Positions 47,797-59,040 of a DNA stretch of 64,000 bases are shown here, piece by piece. Position 1 is the stretch's first letter; every line of letters begins with the position of its first letter. Source of the stretch: Ganoderma boninense (taxonomy: Eukaryota; Basidiomycota; Agaricomycetes; Polyporales; Polyporaceae); NCBI GenBank assembly GCA_002900995.3, contig CM035309.1, forward strand, positions 2,424,389 through 2,488,388. Reading direction: 5' to 3'. The position numbers and the translations under genes are program-made. Below the pieces are notes generated by a model. That model saw only the letters and a program-made list of their open reading frames with translations. It was not told the DNA's origin and did no database searches.

Positions 47797-49258
47797 ATGG
47801 GTTTCTCATCTTCCCTGAAGACCATCGGCTCCGCCGCGTTCCTCGCGGGGGCACTCCTGCCCGTCGCACTGGGTGCCGCAGTGCCCACCCCCATCCCCGC
47901 CGCCGACGCACTCGCGAGGCGGCAGAGCACGTCAGCAATAACCGCGCTGTCGACGGCGCAGATCACCGCGTTCCGGCCGTACACGCACTACGCGAGCACG
48001 GCGTTCTGCTCGCCGAACGTGACGCGGACGTGGACGTGCGGCGCGAACTGCCAGGCGAACCCCTCTTTCGAGCCCATCGCGGCGGGCGGAGACGGCGCCC
48101 TCACCCAGTTCTGTGCGTCGTCGTTCCACCTCCCTCCTCGCAATCCCGATCCTGTCCGCTGACGTTGGCAGGGACGCATACGCATGGCATGCATGTACAG
48201 GGTTTGTGGGGTTCGACCCGGTTCTGGACGAGATCATTGTTGCGCACCAGGGCACGGACACGAGCAAAATGTGAGCCCACTTCTCGTGCAGTGGTATCAC
48301 GGCGGCGAACAGTCAACTTACGAGGTCGTCCTCCCCGCCTTCGCCTTTTGCAGCCTTCCTATCATAGAGGACGCCGACATCATCCGCGAGAGCTTGGACC
48401 CGGAGCTATTCCCCGGGATCAGCAGCAGCATTGGCGTACACAGTGGCTTCGCCGGGTCGCAGTCGAGGTCGGTCTTCCCAAGATCTTTGCTCCTGAGCGC
48501 ATACATTGACTTCGCGTGGAACGCGCTGCCGAATCGCGCAGATCGGCCTCGGACGTGCTCGCCGCGGTCAAGACAGGGATCGCGCAGCACAACGCGACGA
48601 AGGTGACGGTGACGGGCCACTCGCTCGGTGAGTACAGTACAGTCTCAGCACCAGCACCAGCGTCCACTCGGCCCCGAGCTCGCGCCTCGAGGGAGGGAAC
48701 GTGGGACGCTTCCTGAGCAGAGGCTGACCGAAACGTGCGAACGCATATCAATTGCAATTGAATTGCATTATTCAATCATCATCCATTATCGCCCGGGAAA
48801 AAACATCGATGCAGGCGCAGCGATCGCGCTCATCGACGCGGTCTTCGTGCACCTGAACCTGCCGGGGGTGACGACGCGCTTCGTCGGGTACGGGCTGCCG
48901 CGCGTCGGCGACCACGCGTGGGCGAACTTCGTCGACGGGCTGCCCGTGCAGGTCACGCACGTGAACAACAAGGAGGACATCATCCCGATCCTGCCCGGCA
49001 AGTTCCTCGGGTTCCACCACCCGTCGGGCGAGGTGCACATCCAGGACTCCAACGCGTGGCTCGCTTGCCCCGGTGCGTCGTGCATAGCATTTCGTGTGGT
49101 ACTACCCGGTGTGTGGAGGGGCTGATGTGCGGGTTGGGGGACGGACAGGCCAGGACAATTCGAACAAGGAGTGCATTGTGGGGGATGTGCCGAACATATT
49201 CGAGGGCGACGAGTCGGACCACGACGGGCCTTATGATGGTATTACTATGGGATGCTGA
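47797..49258 (+). CDS. Secreted class-3 lipase, copy 2
   Basis: Tandem paralogue of the preceding lipase. Six exons: 47797-48112, 48201-48270, 48354-48467, 48542-48627, 48815-49072 and 49149-49258. Exons 2, 3, 4 and the last match copy 1 in length (70, 114, 86 and 110 nt). Signal peptide MGFSSSLKTIGSAAFLAGAL followed by Ala-rich sequence. TAFRPYTHYASTAFC, VLDEIIVAHQGTD, the nucleophile motif TGHSLGAA, NNKEDIIPILPG (Asp), FHHPSGEVHI (His) and the end DHDGPYDGITMGC are all present. The intron that splits the VGYGLPR region in copy 1 is absent here, so one intron was gained or lost after duplication. The 187-nt intron before exon 5 is longer than usual. No frame breaks. Confidence 0.88.
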
Positions 49259-50996
49259 TACGACGTAAGACAGATATTTATGCGATGTAGGTCGGTCGGG
49301 CTCTAAAAATGCGTATAATGTTCGTATTTAGAATGTTCGGCGCCATCATCTAGTACCCACTCAAAACGAGCAACGCGACAGGGATAGGTCCGACTCCCCA
49401 CTTCTTTCTGTCGCAGACTATAGCCGATCGAGGATTGGTATCGCGATCTTCGGCCTCTCGACATCGCAGTGTAAACGCAATCCTTGAATGACTGTCCGCG
49501 GCTAGGCTTCGCTGTAGATGAGGTATGGTCTGGGTGCCGAGACCACCATCCTGAGGTGCTATCGGCCAAGATGTGTAGCATTGACCGACATACGAAACTT
49601 ACCTGGGAAGAAAGGAATCTGAGCTCCTTCAGAGTGCGACTATACTCGCACTCCCGATGGTTCTCCAGGTTCCACCGGACTCGCGTCGTGCAGCCCACGA
49701 TCCAGGGGTCCGGTGATGAGTTACTGCCAATGGATGGCTGCTACGAGCATTGCCTTGAGCTCGCGGCTAAGCAATGGGATCTATTATGGAGGCTTGCCAC
49801 TGGGTACGTCAGTCTCGCTTTTGTGCATGAACCCTTCGAGAGATCCAAAAGCTACCTCCGAGTCGTTCATGGGGTTAAGAACTCGGCGAATCATGGAGAC
49901 CGCACAGATACAAAGCACTTACCGATGGAAACGTGGTGTTCCCAAATTTCCATCGATAAGTATTCTGGCTCTGTGCTCGTCGGAAAGACCCCAGCCGGAG
50001 ATGACGAGAAGTGGAAAGACGCAGCGGGGGAATCGAGGTGAAAGGCTGGGAGCTCGAAGGTCGGCGGGCGTTTCCCAGGCTCACGCCTCTAGTAAGTTTC
50101 GCGCCGAGAACCGTTCTAAGTACGAGCTGCATCTCGCAAAGCCTAGACCCTGCAGCCGGCCATTCACGCGGACCTCTCGAAAGTTACCACAGAGAGCGCA
50201 CACATCTCAATCTCTCGGGCGACTCGGAAGAGAGCAGTCCACAGCAGCGCCTCGGAGCACCGGACGAGTGAGATAGCACACCACTAGTAGATGGCCGGTA
50301 CCACCAGAGGGAGTTCGACATCGACGGTGGTACGCCATCTACCTTCCCCCACAGGGGGAGGATGCGGAGCATCATCATCATGTTCATCTTCGATAGCGCA
50401 AGGTTCAAATCCAAAATCCCCGCATCAGGCTTCTGCGGTTCGATCGGCGGTGCTGAGGCGGCTGCGCAGTGCTTCAGGGCGTGCCGGGCTGCCCACCGAG
50501 CAGCCAGCAGGAACTGTGGTAAGCATGGGCCGTATGCAGGGTTTGCGTTCATAATCTTGTCATCGGGAGGCACAGGATGGGTTCAGCTTTCCGTTCACTG
50601 GCAGACGAAGCGAATTTGAAGCTTAAGGGCGATGCCTCATCAGCGCGTGTCGCAATCTACCGAAACGGTGGGCGGACGGGCTGCTTCGAATTCGATGGAT
50701 GGGAAGCTTCGGAGTTCCCGGACTTCGAGGAGGTGTTGGATTCCGTCCTGCTGCACCACAGTGGTAAGTAAGGATCGTAGAGTATACAACATTGCATTAC
50801 AAGTAAATTAGGATAAATAAATTACTGTCCAGACCGCGCGAAGCCTGAACGAAGCGGCTCGCGAGTCGTTTTTCAAAGCTCAAATCAAACGAATGTTTCA
50901 GGGCACGTAGCCCTTGTCGTGGCAATACTGACGATGTTCTTTCCGGTGTCCGATTACGAGTGCGTCGACGGACCTCCGCCAGAAGGGTAATCCGAT
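49259..50996. other. No confidently recognised gene
   Basis: About 1.7 kb. A 64-codon frame at 50577-50771 (starting MGSAFRSLADEANLKLKGDA, ending before GTAAGT) might be an exon, and the minus-strand frame 50184-50573 overlaps the same area, but neither has a recognised motif. Confidence 0.35.
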
Positions 50997-52314
50997 CTAA
51001 GGGCGGCGTGTGTACACATTAGCATCACGTCCGCGCCGAGAAAAGATGGAGGGACCCACGAAGCCGATGAGCCAATACAGGATGTCCGACATCGGGTTGG
51101 CGCGGGGTGAGGAGCATGCCGCGGTGGCACGGAAGACGTCGCCCAAGAAGTCCATCGTGATGTGGAACCTGCCCTTCTGGACGCCTGTGGCGGCGGAGAC
51201 GTACAGTCCATCAGCCAGCGCACAGCACGCACCTTGCCTGCCCACACTCACCTCGCAGGATACCCAACGCAATGTCCGCGGGAGGACTTCCGCTGTCGGC
51301 CTCTTCGACCTTGAGGGTGATCTTCGGCTTCACCGCGTTCTCCTCGTCCAGACCAGGCGAACAGATCGTGGCTGGGAACGCGATATGAACGTCAATGCCG
51401 TACACCTGGAGCTCCGAGCGCAGGCCCTCAGCCAAGCCTAGGAGACAGCGCGTCAACCCTTCTGCAAGAGGTGCGCGAGCACATGCCAGCGCACTCACCT
51501 CTGATGGCGAACTTCCCTGGTGAATAGGGGGTGTAGCCGACGAAGGACATCAGGCCGAGCACAGACGCGACGAAGACGATCTTGCCCTTGACGCCCTGTT
51601 TGACCATTTCCTTCGTCGCCGCCTGTCGGTGAGGGGCCGGGAGGAAGACTCAGTGAAGTGAACGGTATGCGCATTTACGAAAATGAACTGACCATGGCGG
51701 TGAACGCCTGCGCGCACAGGGTCATTTCGATGCCAGCCCTGAACGACTCCTCAGTCTGGTCGATGAAGTAGCCCGGGCGCGACGCGCCCGCACAGAGGAA
51801 CACCGCGTCAGGACAACGCCCGCCATGTGGTTCAGCGGCGGCGTGCAAGGCAGCAGCAGACCCCTTTTCCGAGTTCACGGCAAACGAGTGTGCGCGAAAT
51901 ACTTGCTTCGGGTCCTGGCGCACGCGCTGCGAGGAAGGAGGACGGCGACGCGGGTAAGAACGTGAATCTTCGCGTCGGCGTATGCATAGGAGACAGGGAA
52001 GGCTGTACTGTACCTCAAGCTCCTCGAGACCCTTCTCCAGCCTTGGGTTGTCGCGAGCGACGATGCTGACATGAGCACCACGCTTCGCGAGCAGGATGGC
52101 AAGAGCGAGCCCCGTGCCTCGCGATCCCCCCGTGACGAAACAGTGCTGTAGAGGGCTTCTGCGTGGGCGGATAGGACGTGAGATACGAAGGGCAAACCGA
52201 ACACACCTTGCCGCGTGGATCCCACTTGCGAGAGAACCACATGCTGTACAGAGTTGGGGTCACGACGAGGAAGGCGGCGACTGCGAGTGCTTGTAACGCG
52301 GTCGCGCTGACCAT
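50997..52314 (-). CDS. TSC10: 3-ketodihydrosphingosine reductase (TSC10/KDSR-like)
   Basis: NADPH-dependent SDR of the ER that reduces 3-ketodihydrosphingosine to dihydrosphingosine, the second step of sphingolipid synthesis. Six clean exons: 52314-52207, 52145-52014, 51926-51693, 51622-51499, 51437-51252 and 51184-50997, about 321 residues. An N-terminal hydrophobic anchor (LQALAVAAFLVVTPTLYSM) is followed by the cofactor motif FVTGGSRGTGLALA, LLAKRGAHVSIVARD, and DAVFLCAGASRPGYF with the family-typical CAG. KIVFVASVLGLMSFVGYTPY carries the catalytic Ser. YSPGKFAIR is the Y-x3-K pair and FPATICSPGLDEEN a family loop. The C-terminal hydrophobic segment SDILYWLIGFVGPSIFSRRG suits a second membrane contact. 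The start was chosen at 52314 because it gives the anchor directly. Confidence 0.88.
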
Positions 52315-53801
52315 GAGGCAAGGGGCCGCGATGCACACAGCGTGTCTTGAGGCCTGAAGAGAGACGAGGTCTGACGAGGGCTGGGCGTGGAGGTGGTTGA
52401 AGTACAGAGCAAGGCCGCCACTGCCGCCACTGCAAAATCCAGAATATTCCAAGGCGCGATCGCGGCGCAGTTAGCGATGGGCGCTTCTTCGCCGCTCAAT
52501 TCAACCGCCGGCCATCAAGACATCCGAGGGCCCGCTCCGTTCTCTCTCCCAGTGTCCCATGGCCACCTGTCCTCGTCTCTTGCCTCGATAATTCTGTTTC
52601 TACCCATCTGAATGTCTTGATTCGCCTCTACACCTGTGGTGCAAATGTATCCGTCACCCAGATTGGCCCTGTATACAGAAGGCCAACGTTTTGTCGACAC
52701 ACCCAGGCATCCGTCTCGTACCCTCAGACTGCACCCACAAGCCGATTCGGGCATCATACATCCGTTCGGTGTCCAAAACCTGCTGGGCGGTTGCGATGTA
52801 AGTCCCTTATACTTACCTCTCATGTCGCATGCCATACCGACGCTTTACTCACAGTACTAGTTCGTCCCAGGACGACCATCCGTCCGCCACTCGCATCTCG
52901 GCATTTTATCCTCAGAACAGAAAATGCAAGAGCTTGCTCGCCCCTCCACCGTGCAACAGACTGTCCCTTTCAGGCTTTCGGACTCGGACATTTGTTTCAG
53001 TCTGTTCGCTCGAGGACGAATCTGCGCTCTTCCGAACGGTAGTGCTCTCGCTTCGCGTGCCTTCATCGTGATAGGTTTTAGAGTAAGCGTCCCCGCACCT
53101 GGCCCTGTTTGTTGGTGGGCGACGAGGACTAACTACTGCATAGTGTTTCCCCGTGATTCGAATTCAAGATCTGCTTCTCTTGTCCTATCATGAACCCCTT
53201 CTTCGGACATTGCATTCCTGTGCCATCGCGGCTGTGGATGTGGATGCATGAACCTCATTTCTCTTGCACTAGGGCCCGCGAATATCACGCACGCGCCTGC
53301 TTCGACGAAAGCAATGCGCATAGCTTCGACGGTCTCGACTGGTCCACCTGACCTTCCTCCGTGCACAGAGACGCTCGAGCTAGGTTTTGTGCTGTTGTAG
53401 GGAAGCCGGCTGTCCCGTGCTTCTCCTCATGCTGCCGGCTTCCTGATGTGATTGGATGGCTATATCGACGTTGGCATCTGCAGGCGAAGCATGGCCGTGC
53501 CATCGTGGCCTCTCTCATTCTGCAAGGCTGTATCCACTCCTGGTCAGCTCTGACGAACCTCCCTCACTGATACGTGCCGGCGAGCGACACCGCCTTCTGT
53601 TTTGTCTCGCCGCGCTCTCTACGAAAGCGCGGTCGTAGCCCCCCATGTAGGCATCCATCTGCGTCTCCGAAAACCCCGTCCTCCCTCCAACTGATGACAA
53701 CTCTATTTCTCCAGGGAGCGCCATCATATTTCACAGTATAAGGGTCTCTGCGGGCCTTCAGCGTGGAGCGTGCCACTGCCGTCCGTCTCCTACCGAGGAA
53801 C
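52315..53801. other. Divergent intergenic region, no gene seen
   Basis: About 1.5 kb between the divergent KDSR and DUF6534 genes. The frames on both strands are short or overlapping and lack motifs. Confidence 0.4.
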
Positions 53802-56130
53802 ATGGCTCCTTTCACCGCCCGGGCATACAACGATCCGAGGGTAGCCCAGTGGCTCCCTCTGGACAAGACCTTCGGAGCGTACCTCCTAGCGACCTTTGTT
53901 GCACTCCTGTAAGGCTCCTGATTATCCATCTTGCCTGAATCCCGGTCCCTCACATCTAAGCCAGTTTGTACGGCCTCGCTCTGCACCAAGCGTACAAGTA
54001 TTACCGCACCTTCCGCTCGGACGCTTTCTTCATCCGAGTATTGGTAAGTCGCCATCTCGTTGCGCGCTTTCGTCCGAGTCGCACCAGGGTGACACGTAAT
54101 ATGTCGGACAGGTTGGCGCCGTGTTGACTTTGGAGACCCTTCACACCGCTCTGACGCTACATACCTGGTAAATCATGCGACCCGCTCTATCGTTCGTTCC
54201 TCTGCCGTACTAAAATAGCCTCTCCAGCTACGTTGTGTTCGTCACGAACTACGGCGACCTACCGAGCGCCTTGAAGGACAATGGACCTTGGTGCGGTACT
54301 TTGCCCTCCCATCGTCTATCCCCAAACTGACTCTCCAACTGTGCAGGTCTTTGGATGTAGGTTCCCTCCCGACATGGATAACGTGACAATGACAGCTGAA
54401 GCCCTTGATAGCTGCAGCCTGTGGTCACGGTTAGTAGGCACGGTGGTTGTCGGGAGAGATTGCCTTGTATGTTGACCAGCCAGATAGGGCATCACCGTCC
54501 TCTCTGCACAGCTGTGATTATCCTTCCATATGTCTTCAGCTGTCTTTTTTCTCACATCGGTGCTCTTTATAGCTTCTTCGTGCGCCGTGTCTTTGAAAGT
54601 GCGTTCAAGGCTCCCATTTCCTTGATCCCATCAGGTAACCCATACACGCATACCACACATAGTTGGTCGGTGGCACCGTCTTGCCGCAGCATCCACAGTG
54701 AGTGCTACCCATGTCCAACTTCGCGCCACACGTTCTCCGGAAACTGATCCCCAGCATAGGTTCTTTTCCTTATTGGAGAACTAGGTGTGTCCCCAAGACA
54801 GACGGAGGAGGCTGGCAGCTAACGACTGAGGGCTCGCTGTAGGATTTTCGACAGGTGAGTCTTCGCCACATAGTACTCTAACTATGTCCCTTCATATCCT
54901 CTAATCACTCTGCCGCCATAGCCACAACCTGCGCAGCGTGCGTCCCTCTAGTTTCTGAATGCCCCCTTCCCCTCCTCCTCCCATGAGCTGAACGCCAGCG
55001 TAGTTTCGTGATGCCCGACAACGTCGCGACGACGGGCGATGGGGTGCGTGACGCGCCTCTCGTTTGGATCGACGAACTCTGATACGAGGGGATCGCCACA
55101 GTGGCTGTTGACGCTCTCGATGGGGATGCCCCTCATTGCAGACACGATCCTCACTGTCACGCTCATCACGACGCTCTCTCGCAGCCGTTCCGGATTGATG
55201 CGGTACGTCTCCGAAGCTGCACTCTTGTATCAACGTGGACCCTTTAGTCCTGAGCATGTCCGTTTCTGTAGGGCAAGCTTCCTCGATGGGGCAATCACAT
55301 ACGTCGTGAACACAGGTGCGTCTGAGCCCATTTACGCGACAATGACTGTGATGTCCGAGATATTGACATGGGGCGTATGCACTAGGGCTGCTTCATTGGT
55401 AAGGCTCTCTCGGCTCCCCCTCGTCGTTCTGGCTGACTTACACGATTAAAAATACTTAGCATCACCAATGCACTCGCGTTCGCTTGTGTGAGCCCCTTCC
55501 ACATGCCTAATGTCTTATCGCATATCAACAAAGCATCCATAGACGATAGGAAGTTATAACCGGAGTACATTCCTCTACTTTTTCTTCAACACTCTCTCGA
55601 CGCGAAGTACGTGAAATGTCTTGGTCTCGACCCGCTAGAAATCTGCTGACCTCGGCCAAACAGTCTATGCAAACTGTCTTCTGTGCGTGTAAGCAGACAT
55701 GTTTCAGTTCGACTTCTTCCTTTCTACCGTACCCACAGTCCGCCTTCATGCGCAGGCTCAACTCCCGCGACGCGCTCGTCAGGAAGGGCGGGGAAGTCTT
55801 CAGTGACGGCCAGTACGGTTTGAACCTTATCGCCCGGACGCACCGCCAAGCCGCGGCCGATACATGGAACCTGCCACAGGTACGCTTCCCAACGTGATGA
55901 CTTCGATCCCTAGATCGAACCTTCTCCGGCGGGCGCACCGCATCGCGTCCTACTTGAACGCTGACGAGAGGCCGTGCCGTTCTCGTTCTCATTCTGCGTA
56001 GATGCGGGAGCTGGAGCCACAGGCGATCAACATACACATGACGACGTCGACCGAGCGGGATGAGTCGACGTGGAGCAAGCTGAGCGACGCCGGCCACGCT
56101 CAGACAGCATCCCGGCCGGAGTCTATGTGA
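53802..56130 (+). CDS. DUF6534-family multi-span membrane protein, third copy
   Basis: Third full DUF6534 gene. It starts at 53802 (MAPFTARAYNDPRVAQWLPL), and exon 1 (53802-53908) ends in ATFVALL. Next exons give YGLALHQAYKYYRTFRSDAF, GAVLTLETLHTALTLHT and VVFVTNYGDLPSALKDNGPW. A 10-nt microexon 54347-54356 (SLD) follows, then intermediate short exons. The LNSRDALVRKGGEVFSDGQY block precedes a tail that ends SDAGHAQTASRPESM at the TGA 56128-56130. Unlike the copies at 0-2 kb and 7.6-9.8 kb, the sequence homologous to the 14-nt microexon is fused to the next exon, so one intron was lost. Some middle exons were not resolved with certainty. The function is unknown in the family. Confidence 0.75.
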
Positions 56131-56477
56131 CGAGGACGAACGAACGCCAGATGAACGGTCTTCGGTCCCGACCGCTGTCCCGGCAGCCACAAGTGCACTT
56201 GCATTTGTGCTGACTCGAGTCCGGGCTGGGGACGAAGGGGGAAAAAGGAGACTGGGCGGGATGCCTGTGCGATTTCCTCGGAGGAGCGGCCCTTTTTTTT
56301 CATTGACGATGCGGAAACGTCTAACTTATACGTGCCTCTTTTTGTTGTACACATATATATGTAAGCAACGCCAAAGACAAGGACGACCATGGCTGCCAGT
56401 CTCTCATAGATTACTTATTCCACTGTCAACCGTCACGAAGCAATGCCATCTGGCGACACACCATCGGCCTTCAATTC

Positions 56478-56938
56478 TCAGGACCTCAGCGGGTCCCGGA
56501 CCTCGATGGATGAGTCCGCCTTGTGCTCGACGAGGGTCATATCTCCACCGAATGATTTATTGTCACTGGCCTCGCGCGCCGCCTTGATGCGCAGGACGTG
56601 ATGCGAAGTTTTCGGCGAAAGCGTATGAGTTAGCTGGGTTACAGTCAGTCCGGAGGCGGGACTCACATCATTCCCCGACCATGCCGCGTGGACGACTCGA
56701 AGAGAGCAGGAGGCGTGATGCCATGTATTGCGCCGAGCTCGTACTCATGCTCCTGGAAATCGTGCTTCACGTACCCAGAACGCGATTGCCGGGAGTTCAG
56801 GCTGCAGATATGGGTGAGACTCGATCGCCGCGCACGCAGGAACATTGCTCCGTAGTTTCTATCGAGCCAAGGGACAGACTCGGGAAGGACAGGAACTAGG
56901 GAAGGGGTAGCGTTGGAGTCAGGAGGCGGCAAAGTCAT
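56478..56938 (-). pseudogene. DUF6534 remnant, N- and C-terminal exons fused by internal deletion
   Basis: On the minus strand, an N-terminal-like piece starting MTLPPPDSNATPSLVPVLPE and reaching DRNYGAMFL is followed within about 35 nt by an acceptor and the C-terminal LNSRQ block of the same family. It then splits by a GTGAGT donor and ends VEHKADSSIEVRDPLRS. All central membrane spans are missing. The frame is open, so a short chimeric product is possible, but it could not have the family fold. It lies tail-to-tail with the full copy ending at 56130. Confidence 0.6.
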
Positions 56939-57520
56939 TATAGGTATGCTGGTTGAGGAGGGAAGGAATACTTCATTATATACATGTTATTGTGGATAGC
57001 GTATGGGGGGTTATTGACATTCACATTGCCCTCCTGGCCAGCACTCGACTGATTACGCAGGAACACTAGAATTACTTACGCCAATAATGATTGTGATGAG
57101 CTTCAACATCTCGGAGTAGCAGCTTGCTAGTGTGATCTCAACTTCCGGGAGAGGAAACGGCGTGAAGCGGGAGTCAGCAGGAGGACATTTCCAGCAGTGT
57201 TTCGAGACAGACCAATGGAAACCTAACCAGGTCGCACAGATTCAAATGCATCTTGATTCAAGAACATCATCCTCATCGCACGGGCCCTCCGGAGTCCGAA
57301 CAACAAAATCCATCGACGCATCTTGACTATAAGTGTTTTTTGGACATTACATTACTAGCCTGGAGCATTCAGGAAGTTCAAACGCGGGTATCATGCTCTC
57401 GATGGGACTCGTCAACTCAACAGATAAACGAACCGTAGCGGAAAGGCTCAGCGTCGCAATATTTTTCAGAAGCCAACATACGTCTCCACTTGACGAAGGC
57501 AGAGCGGCCCACCATGCCAG
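56939..57520. other. Intergenic, no gene seen
   Basis: Upstream flank of the DUF6534 remnant and 3' flank of AONS copy 2; nothing recognised. Confidence 0.4.
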
Positions 57521-59040
57521 TTACATGCCGGTGCTCAGTCCTATGCAACGCCGGGATTTAACAATCTGGGCCTGCATAGCCTCTGCCCACTCTAGCATAT
57601 GGTCGATGAGCTCCTGAAGCTCCCCCGGCTCGTTCGCCGCGTGGAGGACGACACGGATACGCTCCTCCCCGCGGGGCACGGCGGGGTAGGGCACGGGCCT
57701 GCACGCGTAGCCGAACTGGCAGAGGTGCGCGGCGAGCGCGAGCGGGTGCTCCGTCAGGATGGGGAAGATCGGGCTCACGACGTTCTCCGGGAAGTCTGCG
57801 GGGACAGACCGGGGCCGGAGCGAAAGAAGGCTCGGGGGCACGTCTTCGAGCGCCTCGTCGAGGAGGTCGTGGAACTCGTCCGCGATGCGGCGCAAGCGTT
57901 CGCGAGCCTGTCGAGCCGCAGAAGAAAACAGACGCGGTCAGCTGCGCGAGGCTACATCGCGCGGCACAGAAGAGATGGAGAGGAGGAGGATGCGTGCCTG
58001 GTCCCCGGCGCGGCTCCCGATGTGGTCGAACGAGGCGTCCAGGATGGCCACCGACGCACCGGGCATCGATGCAGTGAAGATGAACGCGCGGCCGTAGTTG
58101 ATGATGTACTGACGCACGATGGCGGATGTAAGGAGGACGGCTACGGTCACGTCAGCACTCCGTGTACGCGTATGTGCCGTAAAAGCTGGTACGAGGGGAT
58201 GGTGTGCTTACCGCCGCTCGCGGCGCGCGCCTTGCTGAACGTGTGAAGGACAGTGTCGACCCGCCCCGTGAGGCCAAGCATGGCGACGAGACCCCGCCCT
58301 TGGGGGCCAAAGATCCCCGTGGAGTGGGCCTCGTCGACCACGATATGGCTGCACCTGGGGGGCACGAGTGCGTCCGTGACCTGCACGATGTCGCGCACCG
58401 GCGCGAAGTCCCCGTCCATGCTGTAGAGGCTCTCCACTGCGACGAAGACCGTCGCGCGGCCCGCGAGAATCTCGGAGTGCTCCGCGAGCACGCGCAGGAG
58501 GCATGCGCGGAACGAGGCGAGCGAGTTGTGTTTGAACGGATACAGCGCGTTCTTCGCGCGGCACTCCCCCATGCCGTCGCGCGTAGACGCGTGGACGAGC
58601 TCGTCGAAGATGATTGCGTCCCCAAGCTGGGGGATGGACCGCCAGAATGCGACGTTGGCGTCGTAGCCCGAGTTGCAGAGGAGGGCGGCGGGCGCGCCGA
58701 AGAAGTCCTTCATGCGGGTCTCGAAGGCGACGTGGGCTGAAGTGTTGCCGTTCATGAGGCGAGAGCCTCCGCTGCCCATGATGAGGTCTGCCTCTGAGAG
58801 CCGCTGCAAGGCAGCAATGCGAAGTGCCGGGTCGCGAGTGAGGGAGAGGTAGTCATTGGAAAAGAGGTCGGGGGCGGAGAGGGGAGTCTCATCGAGCAAG
58901 TCGGTGGTAGGGATGGCCCTCTTCTGACGCAACACAATCGCTTGGCCCAAAGCTAGGGCGAGAGGACCGGCCTGGTTGGAGAGCGTCGTCGATGTCTTGG
59001 ACGACAGGGACGGCTTGGTGATGTCGAGAACCGGCGACAT
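57521..59040 (-). CDS. AONS-like 2-oxoamine synthase (PLP-dependent), copy 2
   Basis: Paralogue of 28377-29802 on the opposite strand. Exons are 59040-58212, 58140-57998 and 57907-57521; exon 2 is 143 nt in both copies. It has a longer N-terminus (MSPVLDITKPSLSSKTST). Motifs are DLFSNDYLSLTRDPAL, GSGGSRLMNGNTSAHVAFE, LLCNSGYDANVAFW, FDELVHASTRDGM, VVDEAHSTGIFGPQGRGL (PLP-contacting Asp/His), HTFSKARAASGG (Schiff-base Lys), YIINYGRAFIFTASMPGA and VSPIFPILTEHP. The second intron seems to start with GC (CAG|GCACGC) and end CGACAG. The C-terminus ends LSTGM, without the PRL of copy 1, so the two may differ in location. The reaction class is sure; the exact acyl-CoA and amino acid are not. Confidence 0.85.
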
